Origin: Pseudomonas typographi
GTDB taxonomy: Bacteria > Pseudomonadota > Gammaproteobacteria > Pseudomonadales > Pseudomonadaceae
Reading direction: 5' to 3'
NCBI RefSeq assembly: GCF_014694385.1
Contig: NZ_JAAOCA010000007.1
Coordinates: 62,001 to 126,000 of the forward strand
DNA: 64,000 nt
Below are positions 9,389-20,037 of this stretch, piece after piece. A model generated the notes under the pieces. The model worked only from the letters and a program-made list of their open reading frames with translations. It ran no database searches and was not told the DNA's origin. The first letter of the stretch is position 1; the number at the start of each line of letters is the position of its first letter. The position numbers were made by a program, and so were the translations under genes.

Positions 9389-9713
9389 GCGCATGAGTGA
9401 AATCGTGACCCACAACGGCACGGTGTACCTTGCCGGCCAAGTGAGCAACGACGAAAGCGTTGGTATCGAAGAACAAACCCGGCAAACCCTGGCCAATATC
9501 GAGCGCTTGCTCGAAGCCGCCGGTACCGACAAAACCAAGCTGTTGTCGGTGACCATTTACCTGCGCGACATCGACCGCCACTTCGCCGGCATGAACAGCG
9601 TTTGGGACCAATGGCTGCCCCAGGGCGTGGCCCCGGCCAGGGCTACGGTGCAAGCCAAGCTCTGTGAGCCGTGGATCCTGGTGGAAATGTCGGTGACCGC
9701 CGCTACCAACTGA
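9360..9713 (+). CDS. RidA-family (YjgF/YER057c/UK114) enamine/imine deaminase
   Basis: A 117-residue protein of the Rid superfamily. It has the family core: VYLAGQV near the N-terminus, [28 protein letters not shown] and the C-terminal [19 protein letters not shown] with the conserved Arg and Glu. Rid proteins hydrolyse reactive enamines and imines such as 2-aminoacrylate. Sitting between dadA and dadX, it could clear imino intermediates released by amino-acid oxidation. The start [11 protein letters not shown] at 9360 falls inside the last codons of dadA (29-base overlap), indicating translational coupling. The exact Rid subgroup is not certain. Confidence 0.88.
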   Translation: MPIQRQHTNERMSEIVTHNGTVYLAGQVSNDESVGIEEQTRQTLANIERLLEAAGTDKTKLLSVTIYLRDIDRHFAGMNSVWDQWLPQGVAPARATVQAKLCEPWILVEMSVTAATN

Positions 9714-9725
9714 ATGCGCCCCACG

Positions 9726-9760
9726 CCCGGCCCGCTTGGCGCGCGGCCGGGTTTTCTTTG
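9726..9760 (+). terminator. Intrinsic terminator-like hairpin between ridA and dadX
   Basis: CCCGGCC (9726-9732) pairs with GGCCGGG (9745-9751) and is followed at once by TTTTCTTT. It lies 12 bases after the ridA stop and 30 bases before the dadX start. It should reduce read-through into dadX or set a lower dadX level. Confidence 0.65.
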
Positions 9761-9789
9761 CCCGTAACCCGAATTGACAGAAGACCGCC

Positions 9790-10860
9790 ATGCGCCCAGC
9801 CCGTGCCCTGATCGACCTGCAAGCCCTGCGTGACAACTACCGCTTCGCCCGTAAGCTTGCCGGCAGCCGAGCCTTGGCGGTGATCAAGGCAGACGCCTAC
9901 GGCCATGGCGCGGTGCGCTGCGCGCAGGCCCTGCATGCCGAGGCCGACGGTTTTGCCGTGGCCTGTATCGAAGAAGCGCTTGAGCTGCGTGCCGCCGGGG
10001 TGCAGGCGCCGGTGTTGTTGCTCGAAGGTTTTTTCGAGGCCACCGAGCTTGCGCTGATCGCGGAACACCGGCTGTGGTGCGTGGTGCATTCGCTGTGGCA
10101 ACTGCAAGCCATCGAACAGGCCAGCCTCAGCCAGCCGATCCAGGTATGGCTCAAGCTCGACACGGGGATGCACCGTGTTGGCCTGCAACCCGGCGACTAT
10201 GCCGCGGCGTACCGGCGCCTGCAGGCCAGTGGTAAGGTCAGCAAGGTGGTGATGATGAGCCACTTTGCTCGGGCCGACGAACTGGGCAGCCCTGCCAGCA
10301 ACGACCAAACCGCGGTGTTCCGGGCCGCCACCCAGGGCCTGGGCGCGGAAACCAGCTTACGCAACTCACCGGCGTTGCTCGGCTGGCCCCAACTGCCCAG
10401 CGACTGGGTGCGCCCCGGCATCATGCTGTATGGCGCCAGCCCGTTCGAAGAGGCCCAGGCCAATGCTTCGCGGCTCAAGCCGGTAATGACGCTGGAATCG
10501 AAAGTGATAGGCGTGCAGCAACTGGGCCCCGGTGAGCCGGTGGGCTACGGCGCACAATTCGTGACCGACAAGCCCATGCGCGTGGGCGTGGTCGCCATGG
10601 GTTACGCTGACGGCTACCCGCGCCACGCGCCCACCGGCACCCCGGTGTGGGTAGCCGGCCAGCGCAGCCGGCTACTGGGGCGGGTGTCGATGGACATGCT
10701 GAGCATCGACCTTACCGAAGTACCGGCCGCGACCGTGGGCAGCCCGGTAGAGCTGTGGGGGCGCAATGTACTCGCCAACGACGTCGCCAGTGCCGCCGGC
10801 ACCATCGCCTACCAACTATTTTGTAATGTGCGGCGCGTGCCGCTCGTTTATCAAGGTTGA
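9790..10860 (+). CDS. dadX: Catabolic alanine racemase
   Basis: A 356-residue PLP-dependent racemase that converts L-alanine to D-alanine, the substrate of DadA. The PLP lysine lies in [11 protein letters not shown] (Lys33), and the second catalytic base, Tyr253, lies in VGYGAQF. Other alanine-racemase signatures are [19 protein letters not shown] and [11 protein letters not shown]. Position directly after dadA-ridA identifies it as the catabolic DadX rather than the biosynthetic Alr. A terminator-like hairpin sits just upstream, so its expression may be partly uncoupled from dadA. Confidence 0.94.
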   Translation: MRPARALIDLQALRDNYRFARKLAGSRALAVIKADAYGHGAVRCAQALHAEADGFAVACIEEALELRAAGVQAPVLLLEGFFEATELALIAEHRLWCVVHSLWQLQAIEQASLSQPIQVWLKLDTGMHRVGLQPGDYAAAYRRLQASGKVSKVVMMSHFARADELGSPASNDQTAVFRAATQGLGAETSLRNSPALLGWPQLPSDWVRPGIMLYGASPFEEAQANASRLKPVMTLESKVIGVQQLGPGEPVGYGAQFVTDKPMRVGVVAMGYADGYPRHAPTGTPVWVAGQRSRLLGRVSMDMLSIDLTEVPAATVGSPVELWGRNVLANDVASAAGTIAYQLFCNVRRVPLVYQG

Positions 10861-10956
10861 CCGCGTTGAAGGGCGGGCCGTGTTGTAAATACTGAACAGG
10901 GTTGCCATGATACCTGTCCGAACCACAACGGCCGCGCCTTCACAAGGAACCCCCCA

Positions 10957-11505
10957 TTGGACGTCGGTGAACGACTTCAAGCCATTCGCAAGCTCAAGGG
11001 CTTGTCTCAGCGCGAACTCGCCAAACGCGCGGGGGTGACCAACAGCACCATCTCGATGATCGAAAAAAACAGCGTGAGCCCCTCGATCAGCTCGTTGCGC
11101 AAGGTGTTGAGCGGCATCCCCATGTCCATGGTCGAATTCTTTTCCGAAGAGCTAGAAGCGCAAAACCCTACCCAAATCGTGTACAAAGCCCACGAACTGA
11201 TCGACATCTCCGACGGCGAAGTGACCATGAAGCTGGTCGGCAAGGCCCACACCGGCCGCGCCATTTCGTTCCTGACCGAAACCTACCCGCCAGGCGCCGA
11301 CACCGGCACCGACATGCTCGCCCACGATGGCGAGGAAACCGGCATCCTCATTGAAGGGCGGCTTGAATTGACCGTGGGGTTGGAAACCTTCGTGCTCGAG
11401 GTGGGCGATAGCTACTACTTCGAAAGCAGCCGGCCGCACCGCTTTCGCAACCCCTTCGACGTGCCGGCACGGTTGGTCAGCGCGGCGACGCCTGCAAATT
11501 TCTAG
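10957..11505 (+). CDS. pauR: XRE-cupin regulator of polyamine utilisation (PauR/PuuR-like)
   Basis: A 182-residue protein with an N-terminal XRE helix-turn-helix (LSQRELAKRAGVTNSTISMIE, residues about 16-36) and a C-terminal cupin domain (about 105-178) containing DGEETGILIEGRLEL and GDSYYFESSRPHRFRN. It matches Pseudomonas PauR, a repressor of polyamine catabolic genes that responds to polyamines or their gamma-glutamyl derivatives. The start is a TTG at 10957, supported by AAGGAA eight to ten bases upstream and by the typical N-terminus (L/M)DVGERLQAIRKLKG. Likely targets in this window are kauB and the spu genes, but this is inference. Confidence 0.92.
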   Translation: MDVGERLQAIRKLKGLSQRELAKRAGVTNSTISMIEKNSVSPSISSLRKVLSGIPMSMVEFFSEELEAQNPTQIVYKAHELIDISDGEVTMKLVGKAHTGRAISFLTETYPPGADTGTDMLAHDGEETGILIEGRLELTVGLETFVLEVGDSYYFESSRPHRFRNPFDVPARLVSAATPANF

Positions 11506-11690
11506 GTTTCAGCGGGGCCGTCGCAATGGCCTCCCAGGCCGGCTTTTCTTGCGTGGCCTGATGGCCCCTCTGCAACCCGTTATGCCTGCCCAAAAATAGG
11601 TGGCGCGCACCGGCGCGATTACCCACTGAACATTGCCCCACGCCCCCCGGTCCAACCACCATTCCCACCCCCCGAACGGAGGCGACGCCG

Positions 11691-13625
11691 GTGGAATATT
11701 GTTCGATCGACCGAGCGGTGGACGCGGCGCTGGAGCGCCTGCCGGCCCATATCCACATGGGCCTGCCGCTGGGCCTGGGCAAGCCCAATCGCTTCGTCAA
11801 CGCCCTGTATGCGCGTATCAAGGCCCTGCCCGGGCGCCCACTCACGATTTACACGGCGTTAGTGCTGGGCCGGCCGGCGTTGGGCGATGGGCTGCAAAAG
11901 CGCTTGCTCGAGCCGTTCGTGGAGGCGGTGTACGGTGACTACCCGGAGCTTGAATTCCTCGCGGACCTACGCAGCGGTAACTTGCCGGCCCACGTGAGCG
12001 TGGAGCAGTTCTTCATGCAGCCGGGCGCATTGGTCGATTGCGCGCTGGCGCAACAGAGCTACGTGAGCAGCAACTACAGCCACGCCGCGCGTGACATCGA
12101 CGCGCGCGGTTTGAACCTTGTGGCGCAGTTGGTGGCGCAGCACCCGGCGCGCCCCGGGCGTTTGAGCCTGAGCTGCAACCCGGACCTCACCCTGGACCTG
12201 TTGCCGCGCCTGGCCAAACGCCGCGAAGCGGGGGAGGCGATTATGCTGTTGGCGCAGGTCCATGAGCACTTGCCTTACATGCCCGGCTCGGCCGAATTGG
12301 ACGAGGGCACGTTCGACCTGTTGCTCGATGAGCCGGAGCGCAGCACGTTGTTTTCCACGCCGAACATGCCGGTGGGCACCCAAGACCATTTCATCGGCCT
12401 GCTTACCAGCGCGCTGATCCGTGACGGCGGTACGTTGCAGGTCGGCATCGGTTCAATGGGCGATGCCCTCACCGCCGCCCTGCTCGCGCGCCAGGCCAAT
12501 AACAGCGCGTACCAAGCGTTGTTGGGCGAACTGGACCTTACCGCCATTCAGCCAACCCTGGACCGAGAAGGCGGCACCGCGCCATTCGCCAAGGGCCTGT
12601 ACGGTTGCAGCGAAATGTTCGTCAATGGCTTGCTGGTATTGGCCGAGGCCGGCGTGCTGCGCCGACGGGTGCACGCCGATGCCGAGCAGCAGGCGCGGGC
12701 CAATGCCGGGGCGAACGAGCCCGGCGGGGTGCTGGCCCATGGCGGGTTTTTCCTGGGCCCGCAGCGCTTTTACGAACGGCTGCGCGACTTGCCACTGGAG
12801 GTGCGCGCGCAGTTCGACATGACAGCCATCAGCTACATCAACGAGTTGTACGGCGACGAAACGCTCAAGCGCCTGCAACGCGTGGATGCGCGCTTCGTCA
12901 ACACGGCGGTAAAGGTCACCTTGCTGGGCGCGGCGGTGTCGGACCAACTCGACAACGGGCAGGTGCTCAGCGGTGTAGGCGGGCAGTACAACTTCGTGGT
13001 GCAAGGCCATGCCCTGGAAGGCGCACGTTCGGTGCTGGTGTTGCGCAGTTGGCGCGAAAGCGGCGGGGCGGTGAGTTCGAACATCGTTTGGGATTACGGG
13101 CACTGCACCATCCCGCGGCACCTGCGTGACATCGTGGTGACCGAGTACGGCATCGCCGACCTGCGCGGCAAAACCGACGCCCAGGTGATCGAAGCGTTGG
13201 TGAACATCGCCGACTCGCGCTTTCAACCCACCTTGATCGACCAGGCACAAATGGCCGGTAAGCTGCCACGGGATTTTCGGCTGGCCCCGGGTTATGCCGT
13301 GAACACCTTGGAGCGCCTGGAAGCGATTCGCGCGCGGCATCCACAGTTGTTCCCCGAGTACCCACTGGGCTGCGATTTCAGCCGGGTGGAGCGCGACTTG
13401 CTGCGGGCGCTGAACTGGCTCAAAAGCAAGTATCACCTCACCGAGCTGTTCGACTTGGGCAGGGCTGCCCTGGACGCCCCGGAGCCGAGCCTGTACCCGG
13501 AGCACCTGCAGCGCATGCAACTGGCCGAGCCCCACGGGTTGCGCGAAGACGTCCAGCAGCGCCTGCTGCTGGCCGCCCTGCAGGCTACCCGCCCGCCCGA
13601 GCCGCTGGGGTTGCTGGCGCCCTGA
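11691..13625 (+). CDS. Acetyl-CoA hydrolase/transferase family protein
   Basis: A 644-residue member of the acetyl-CoA hydrolase/CoA-transferase family. An N-terminal CoA-transferase-like domain is followed by the C-terminal domain with GGTLQVGIGSMGDALTAALL, GGVLAHGGFFLGP, the SGVGGQYNFVVQGHALEGA loop and TEYGIADLRGKTD. Family members move CoA between short acyl groups or hydrolyse acyl-CoA; the acyl substrate is not readable. The start is a GTG at 11691 with GGAGG eight bases upstream. Its TGA stop (13623-13625) abuts the stop of converging xpt, the two forming the palindrome TGATCA. Confidence 0.85.
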   Translation: MEYCSIDRAVDAALERLPAHIHMGLPLGLGKPNRFVNALYARIKALPGRPLTIYTALVLGRPALGDGLQKRLLEPFVEAVYGDYPELEFLADLRSGNLPAHVSVEQFFMQPGALVDCALAQQSYVSSNYSHAARDIDARGLNLVAQLVAQHPARPGRLSLSCNPDLTLDLLPRLAKRREAGEAIMLLAQVHEHLPYMPGSAELDEGTFDLLLDEPERSTLFSTPNMPVGTQDHFIGLLTSALIRDGGTLQVGIGSMGDALTAALLARQANNSAYQALLGELDLTAIQPTLDREGGTAPFAKGLYGCSEMFVNGLLVLAEAGVLRRRVHADAEQQARANAGANEPGGVLAHGGFFLGPQRFYERLRDLPLEVRAQFDMTAISYINELYGDETLKRLQRVDARFVNTAVKVTLLGAAVSDQLDNGQVLSGVGGQYNFVVQGHALEGARSVLVLRSWRESGGAVSSNIVWDYGHCTIPRHLRDIVVTEYGIADLRGKTDAQVIEALVNIADSRFQPTLIDQAQMAGKLPRDFRLAPGYAVNTLERLEAIRARHPQLFPEYPLGCDFSRVERDLLRALNWLKSKYHLTELFDLGRAALDAPEPSLYPEHLQRMQLAEPHGLREDVQQRLLLAALQATRPPEPLGLLAP

Positions 13626-16222
<2,597 letters not shown>

Positions 16223-16462
16223 GGGGGGCATCTAAACCGGTAAAAAGGCCGTGCATTTTAACAGGGTCCGGCCCGGTTGCCGCGGCCACCTGACGTAGCG
16301 CAACGGTTGGCGCAACAAAATTTGCCGGATTTGATACTTTGCATCAGGATGCATGCGGAACTTGTTGCTTTTGCCGCTATGGCAAGTCATTAAGATTCGT
16401 GTGTTTTCAATTGAGGCCAGCGGCTTCCAGCCCGCCGGTACTGACAATGCTAAGGAGCTCGC

Positions 16463-18121
16463 GTGGCTACGCCGCTAGAACCTACCCGCCTGCTATTGCT
16501 GGCTGAACAGGCGGTTTGGGCTGCAACGTTGCATGAGTGCCTGGCACCGTTTGGCGATGCTTATGTGCTGATCAGCGCGCCGAGCTGGGCGGTGGTCAGC
16601 AGCTTGTTCGAACATGACCGCCAGGCCGTGCTGCTGACCACGCCCAAGCTGCAACCGGCAGACCTGGCCTGCCAGATGGCGCAAGTGCTGTTGCTGGAAG
16701 CCGAACCTGCCGAGCCGCCGCAAAGCGCCAGCGACTGGTTGGTACGCAGTACCCTCAACCCGGATACGTTGCGCCGTTGCCTGCGCCATGTGCGCGAGCG
16801 CACCTCGCTGGAAAGCACGCTGCAGCGCCTGGCCGAGGAAGACCCGCTGACCGGCATCGCTAACCGCCAAGGCTTCCAGACCCTGCTTGCCGGCCGTTTG
16901 GCCAGTACCGAAGGCCGCGGCTTGGCACTGGGCCACCTGGACTTGGATAACTTTCGCCACGCCAACGACTCACTGGGCCACCAAGCCGGCGACCGGCTGA
17001 TTCTGCAAGTGGTCGCGCGGCTCAAGGCGCAATTGGAGCCAGGTGACTACCTGGCGCGCCTGGGCAGCGATGAATTCGCCCTGCTGCTCGACACCCGCGG
17101 CGACGCGCAACGCGCCGAGCGCATGGCTGAGCGCATCGTCGAGGCCATGGCCGAACCCTACTGGGTCGATGGCGAAAGCCTGCTGCTCGGCTGTAGCCTG
17201 GGCGTGGCCCATGGCCGCGCCAAAGCCGGCGCAGACCCACTGATGTGGCACGCGCACATCGCCATGCAGCAGGCCAAGGGTATCCAAGGCTGCACCTACC
17301 ATGTGTTCAACGAGCGCATCAACCGCAACGCCCGGAACTTGGCAGACCTCGAAAGCGAGTTGCGCCGGGCTTTGCGGCGGGACGAACTGGAACTGCACTA
17401 CCAGCCGCGGCTGGACCTCACCAGCGGGCAGGTGGTGGGGCTCGAGGCGTTGGTGCGCTGGCGCCATGCCGAACGTGGCCTGTTACCGCCCAGCGAGTTC
17501 GTGCCCCTGGCCGAGCAAAGCGGGTTGATCGTACCCTTGGGCTACTGGGTTATCTCCCGGGCACTGTACGACATGCAGAACCTGCGCGAAGCAGGCGTGG
17601 CGCCGCTGCACATGGCGGTTAACCTGTCGTTTCGCCAGTTCCAGGACAGCCAGCTGCTCTCGGCCCTGAGCCGGCTGATCGACGAGCGCGGTATCGATGC
17701 CAGATGGTTGGAGTTCGAGCTGACCGAAACCGCCGTAATGCGCCGCAATGAGTTAGTGCGGTACACCATGGACGCGCTGGGCAAGCTAGGGGTGCGTTTT
17801 TCGCTGGATGACTTCGGTACCGGGTTCTCCTCGTTCGTGCATTTGAACAGCCTACCCATCGCCCTGCTCAAGGTAGACAAAAGCTTCGTGGAGGGCATGG
17901 AGGCGCGCCCCGAGAACCGCCAACTGGTCCACGCCATGGTGAACCTGGCGCATAACCTGAACCTGGAAGTCGTCGCCGAAGGCGTGGAAACCTCGGCGCA
18001 AATGGAGTTGTTGCGCAGCTTCGGCTGCGACCAGGTGCAGGGTTATCTGATCAGCAAACCGTTACCGATGGTGGCGTTGCAGGCGTATTTGCAGCAGCGC
18101 CAGAGCGCCGCAAGCGGCTGA
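16463..18121 (+). CDS. Degenerate-GGDEF/EAL c-di-GMP phosphodiesterase, ProE-like
   Basis: A 552-residue cytosolic protein. Residues 1-110 look like a worn-down receiver domain with no phosphorylatable Asp that I can see. Residues about 125-285 form a GGDEF domain whose signature is GSDEF (201-205). Residues about 298-548 form an EAL domain with the substrate and metal residues present: EALVRW (328-333), AVNLSFRQF, ELTE, DDFGTGFSS, LKVDKSFV, AEGVET and QGYLISKP. It is therefore predicted to hydrolyse c-di-GMP. Its place between rep and a MATE exporter matches P. aeruginosa ProE, an efficient phosphodiesterase, but orthology is from memory. The start is GTG at 16463 with AAGGAG upstream. Confidence 0.88.
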   Translation: MATPLEPTRLLLLAEQAVWAATLHECLAPFGDAYVLISAPSWAVVSSLFEHDRQAVLLTTPKLQPADLACQMAQVLLLEAEPAEPPQSASDWLVRSTLNPDTLRRCLRHVRERTSLESTLQRLAEEDPLTGIANRQGFQTLLAGRLASTEGRGLALGHLDLDNFRHANDSLGHQAGDRLILQVVARLKAQLEPGDYLARLGSDEFALLLDTRGDAQRAERMAERIVEAMAEPYWVDGESLLLGCSLGVAHGRAKAGADPLMWHAHIAMQQAKGIQGCTYHVFNERINRNARNLADLESELRRALRRDELELHYQPRLDLTSGQVVGLEALVRWRHAERGLLPPSEFVPLAEQSGLIVPLGYWVISRALYDMQNLREAGVAPLHMAVNLSFRQFQDSQLLSALSRLIDERGIDARWLEFELTETAVMRRNELVRYTMDALGKLGVRFSLDDFGTGFSSFVHLNSLPIALLKVDKSFVEGMEARPENRQLVHAMVNLAHNLNLEVVAEGVETSAQMELLRSFGCDQVQGYLISKPLPMVALQAYLQQRQSAASG

Positions 18122-19457
18122 CCCGCCATTCGAAACCCAGGCACAGCGTGGTGGCCGCGCAGCCCAACCCCGCGGCCAGGCCCCACCAGATGCCTTGTGG
18201 CCCCCAACCCGCGTGGAACGCCAGCAGCCAGGCGATAGGCGCGCCGATCAACCAATAGCAACACAGGCCGATCAAGAACGTGAGGCGGCTGTCTTTGAGG
18301 CCGCGAATGGCCCCCATGGCGATGGTTTGCACGCCATCGAACAGCTCGAACCACGCGGCCACCGCCAACAGGCTGACCGCCAAGCTGAAGACCGCGGCAA
18401 AGGCTGGGTCGTTGGCGTCGATGAACAGCCCGATGATGGCCTTGGGCGCTAACCAGAACAGCAGCGAAAAGCCCAACATCACCAGTGCGCCAAAGCCGAT
18501 GCCGACCCGCCCGGCCTTGCGCGCCAGGTGCAACTCGCCCGCCCCGTGGTGGCGGCTGACCCGTAGCGTGACCGCATACGAAAGCCCCACCGGCACCATG
18601 AAGGCGACCGATACCACTTGCAGGGCGATCTGGTGTGCGCCCAATTGGGCGCTGCCCATGGTGCCGATGCACAGCGCCGCAAAGGCGAACAGCCCCACTT
18701 CGACGGCGTACGTACCACCAATAGGCAAGCCGAGGCGCCATAGCTCGCCCACACTGCGCCAGTCTGGCCGCCCTAGGCCCCTAAGGATCGCAAATGCGCG
18801 ATAAGCCGGCGCCGCGCCGATGTACAGCGCCAGCGCCACGGCCATGCCATTGGCAACGATGGCAGTGACCAAACCGATGCCGGCCAAGCCCAACCTTGGC
18901 AGGCCGAACCAGCCATCGATCAGCGCCAGATTCAGCAGCGCATTCAGCCCGGCCGCCAGCAGGCTGATAATCATCACCGGCCCGGCCTTGCCCATGGCGC
19001 TGGTAAAACCGCGCAACGCCATGAACGTCATGGCGCCGGGCAGGGCCAGCGGTAATATCCGCAAGAATTGCTCGGCGTGGCCGACGTTCTCGGGCGTTTG
19101 CCCCAGTAGCGCCAGCAGCGGGCCCAGGTTCCACAATAGCAGCGCCCCTGCCGCGCCCAGCAGCCAGCCCAGCCATAACCCCGCCCGCGCCAGGCGCGCA
19201 GCGCCGGCGGCATCGTTGGCACCGTGCCGGTTGGCCACCAGGGTGCCGACCGCCGCAATCACGCCGAAGCAGAAGATCGCCACGAACGAATAGCTCGCCG
19301 CGCCCAGCCCGCCACCGGCCAAATCCTCCGGGCTGAGCCGCGCCATCATCAGCGTGTCGGTCAATACCATCAGCATGTGCGCCAACTGCGAAGCGATCAG
19401 CGGGCCGGCCAGCTGTAGCAGGGCGGCCAATTCGGAACGGGTGGTGGCGCGGGGCAT
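18051..19457 (-). CDS. MATE-family efflux transporter, NorM-like
   Basis: A 468-residue integral membrane protein with twelve predicted helices in two related halves, the MATE layout. Typical motifs are LAGPLIASQLAHMLMVLTDT at the N-terminus and GLPIGGTYAVEVGLF at the start of the second half, with QLGAHQIALQ after it. MATE pumps export cationic drugs and dyes using Na+ or H+ gradients. I choose the ATG at 19457 (MPRATTRSEL); the frame extends 32 codons upstream but that extension is not hydrophobic or conserved. The 3' end overlaps the converging phosphodiesterase gene by 71 bases. A LysR relic lies upstream in the opposite direction. Confidence 0.9.
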   Translation of the reverse strand: MPRATTRSELAALLQLAGPLIASQLAHMLMVLTDTLMMARLSPEDLAGGGLGAASYSFVAIFCFGVIAAVGTLVANRHGANDAAGAARLARAGLWLGWLLGAAGALLLWNLGPLLALLGQTPENVGHAEQFLRILPLALPGAMTFMALRGFTSAMGKAGPVMIISLLAAGLNALLNLALIDGWFGLPRLGLAGIGLVTAIVANGMAVALALYIGAAPAYRAFAILRGLGRPDWRSVGELWRLGLPIGGTYAVEVGLFAFAALCIGTMGSAQLGAHQIALQVVSVAFMVPVGLSYAVTLRVSRHHGAGELHLARKAGRVGIGFGALVMLGFSLLFWLAPKAIIGLFIDANDPAFAAVFSLAVSLLAVAAWFELFDGVQTIAMGAIRGLKDSRLTFLIGLCCYWLIGAPIAWLLAFHAGWGPQGIWWGLAAGLGCAATTLCLGFEWRVSRLRRSGAAANTPATPPSVTVC

Positions 19458-19547
19458 AGTGAGTTTTTCTAAGCGAACGGGTAGAGAGTGGGGAGGCGGG
19501 AGTCTGCGCCTTGCGCTGGCGATGCGCAAAAGGATAATAGCGATGGC

Positions 19548-19893
19548 TGGCATGAGTTTAACTCATGCTGGAGCCCCCCATTGGCTGCAGCGCATGGGTC
19601 TGGCCGAACACGTGCCATTACAGGGCGGGCAGGTATTCGATACGCTGGAGATGGGTATGATCGCCGCCGCCCGCGGCTACGGCGTGTCGATCGGTGACCT
19701 GATGATGGTCGCCGAGGATGTCGCCCAAGGCCGCCTCGCGCTGCCCTGGCCCACCGCAGTGCCCAGCGGCGAGCGTTACTACCTGGTGTGGCCGCGGACA
19801 CGCCCGGGGGGCGATCGGCTGCAGCGGCTCAGCGAATTCTTGCAACAAGAGGTGGCCGCTACCGTACTGCCGCAGGTAACCATCCTTCAGTAA
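19548..19893 (+). pseudogene. Truncated LysR-type regulator (C-terminal effector domain only)
   Basis: The frame encodes THAGAPHWLQRMGL, then TLEMGMIAAARGYGVSIGDL, LALPWPTAVPSGERYYLVW and a C-terminal helix RLQRLSEFLQQEV. This is the last third of a LysR substrate-binding domain, about 110 residues. The DNA-binding domain and first part of the effector domain, about 190 residues, are absent, because the sequence runs directly into the upstream region of the MATE gene. Short in-frame ATGs exist (19522, 19543, 19552) but none has a convincing ribosome site. It is probably the remnant of the divergent regulator of the MATE gene. Confidence 0.7.
19550..19568. promoter_or_regulatory. Perfect 19-bp palindrome upstream of the MATE gene
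   Basis: GCATGAGTT-T-AACTCATGC is a perfect inverted repeat with a one-base centre, located 93 bases upstream of the MATE start. It sits exactly at the left edge of the LysR relic. It may be the old operator of that LysR regulator, retained after its gene was truncated. Confidence 0.5.
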
Positions 19894-19919
19894 TGGCTAA
19901 TCAATAGCTAATTATGCGC

Positions 19920-19946
19920 TCAGGTATTTTGAGTGGCTGCCGATAT
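19920..19946 (+). promoter_or_regulatory. Putative sigma-28 (FliA) promoter of the chemoreceptor
   Basis: TCAGGTAT (19920-19927), an 11-base spacer and GCCGATAT (19939-19946) resemble the flagellar sigma-28 consensus TAAAGTTT-N11-GCCGATAA. Spacing is exact, and seven of eight -10 positions match. It lies 91 bases before a chemoreceptor gene, a typical FliA target. Confidence 0.6.
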
Positions 19947-20037
19947 AGGCTGCGAGGGAACAGCCGTTCCATAACACTTTCAACGTTACATCAGGTGCCA
20001 CGCAGACCGGTTTCAGCCGGCGGCCCAGGAGCTCAAC

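Noticed and set aside
7991..9556. A 521-codon minus-strand frame antisense to dadA and ridA
   Set aside because: It is a shadow of dadA; no motif and an implausible composition.
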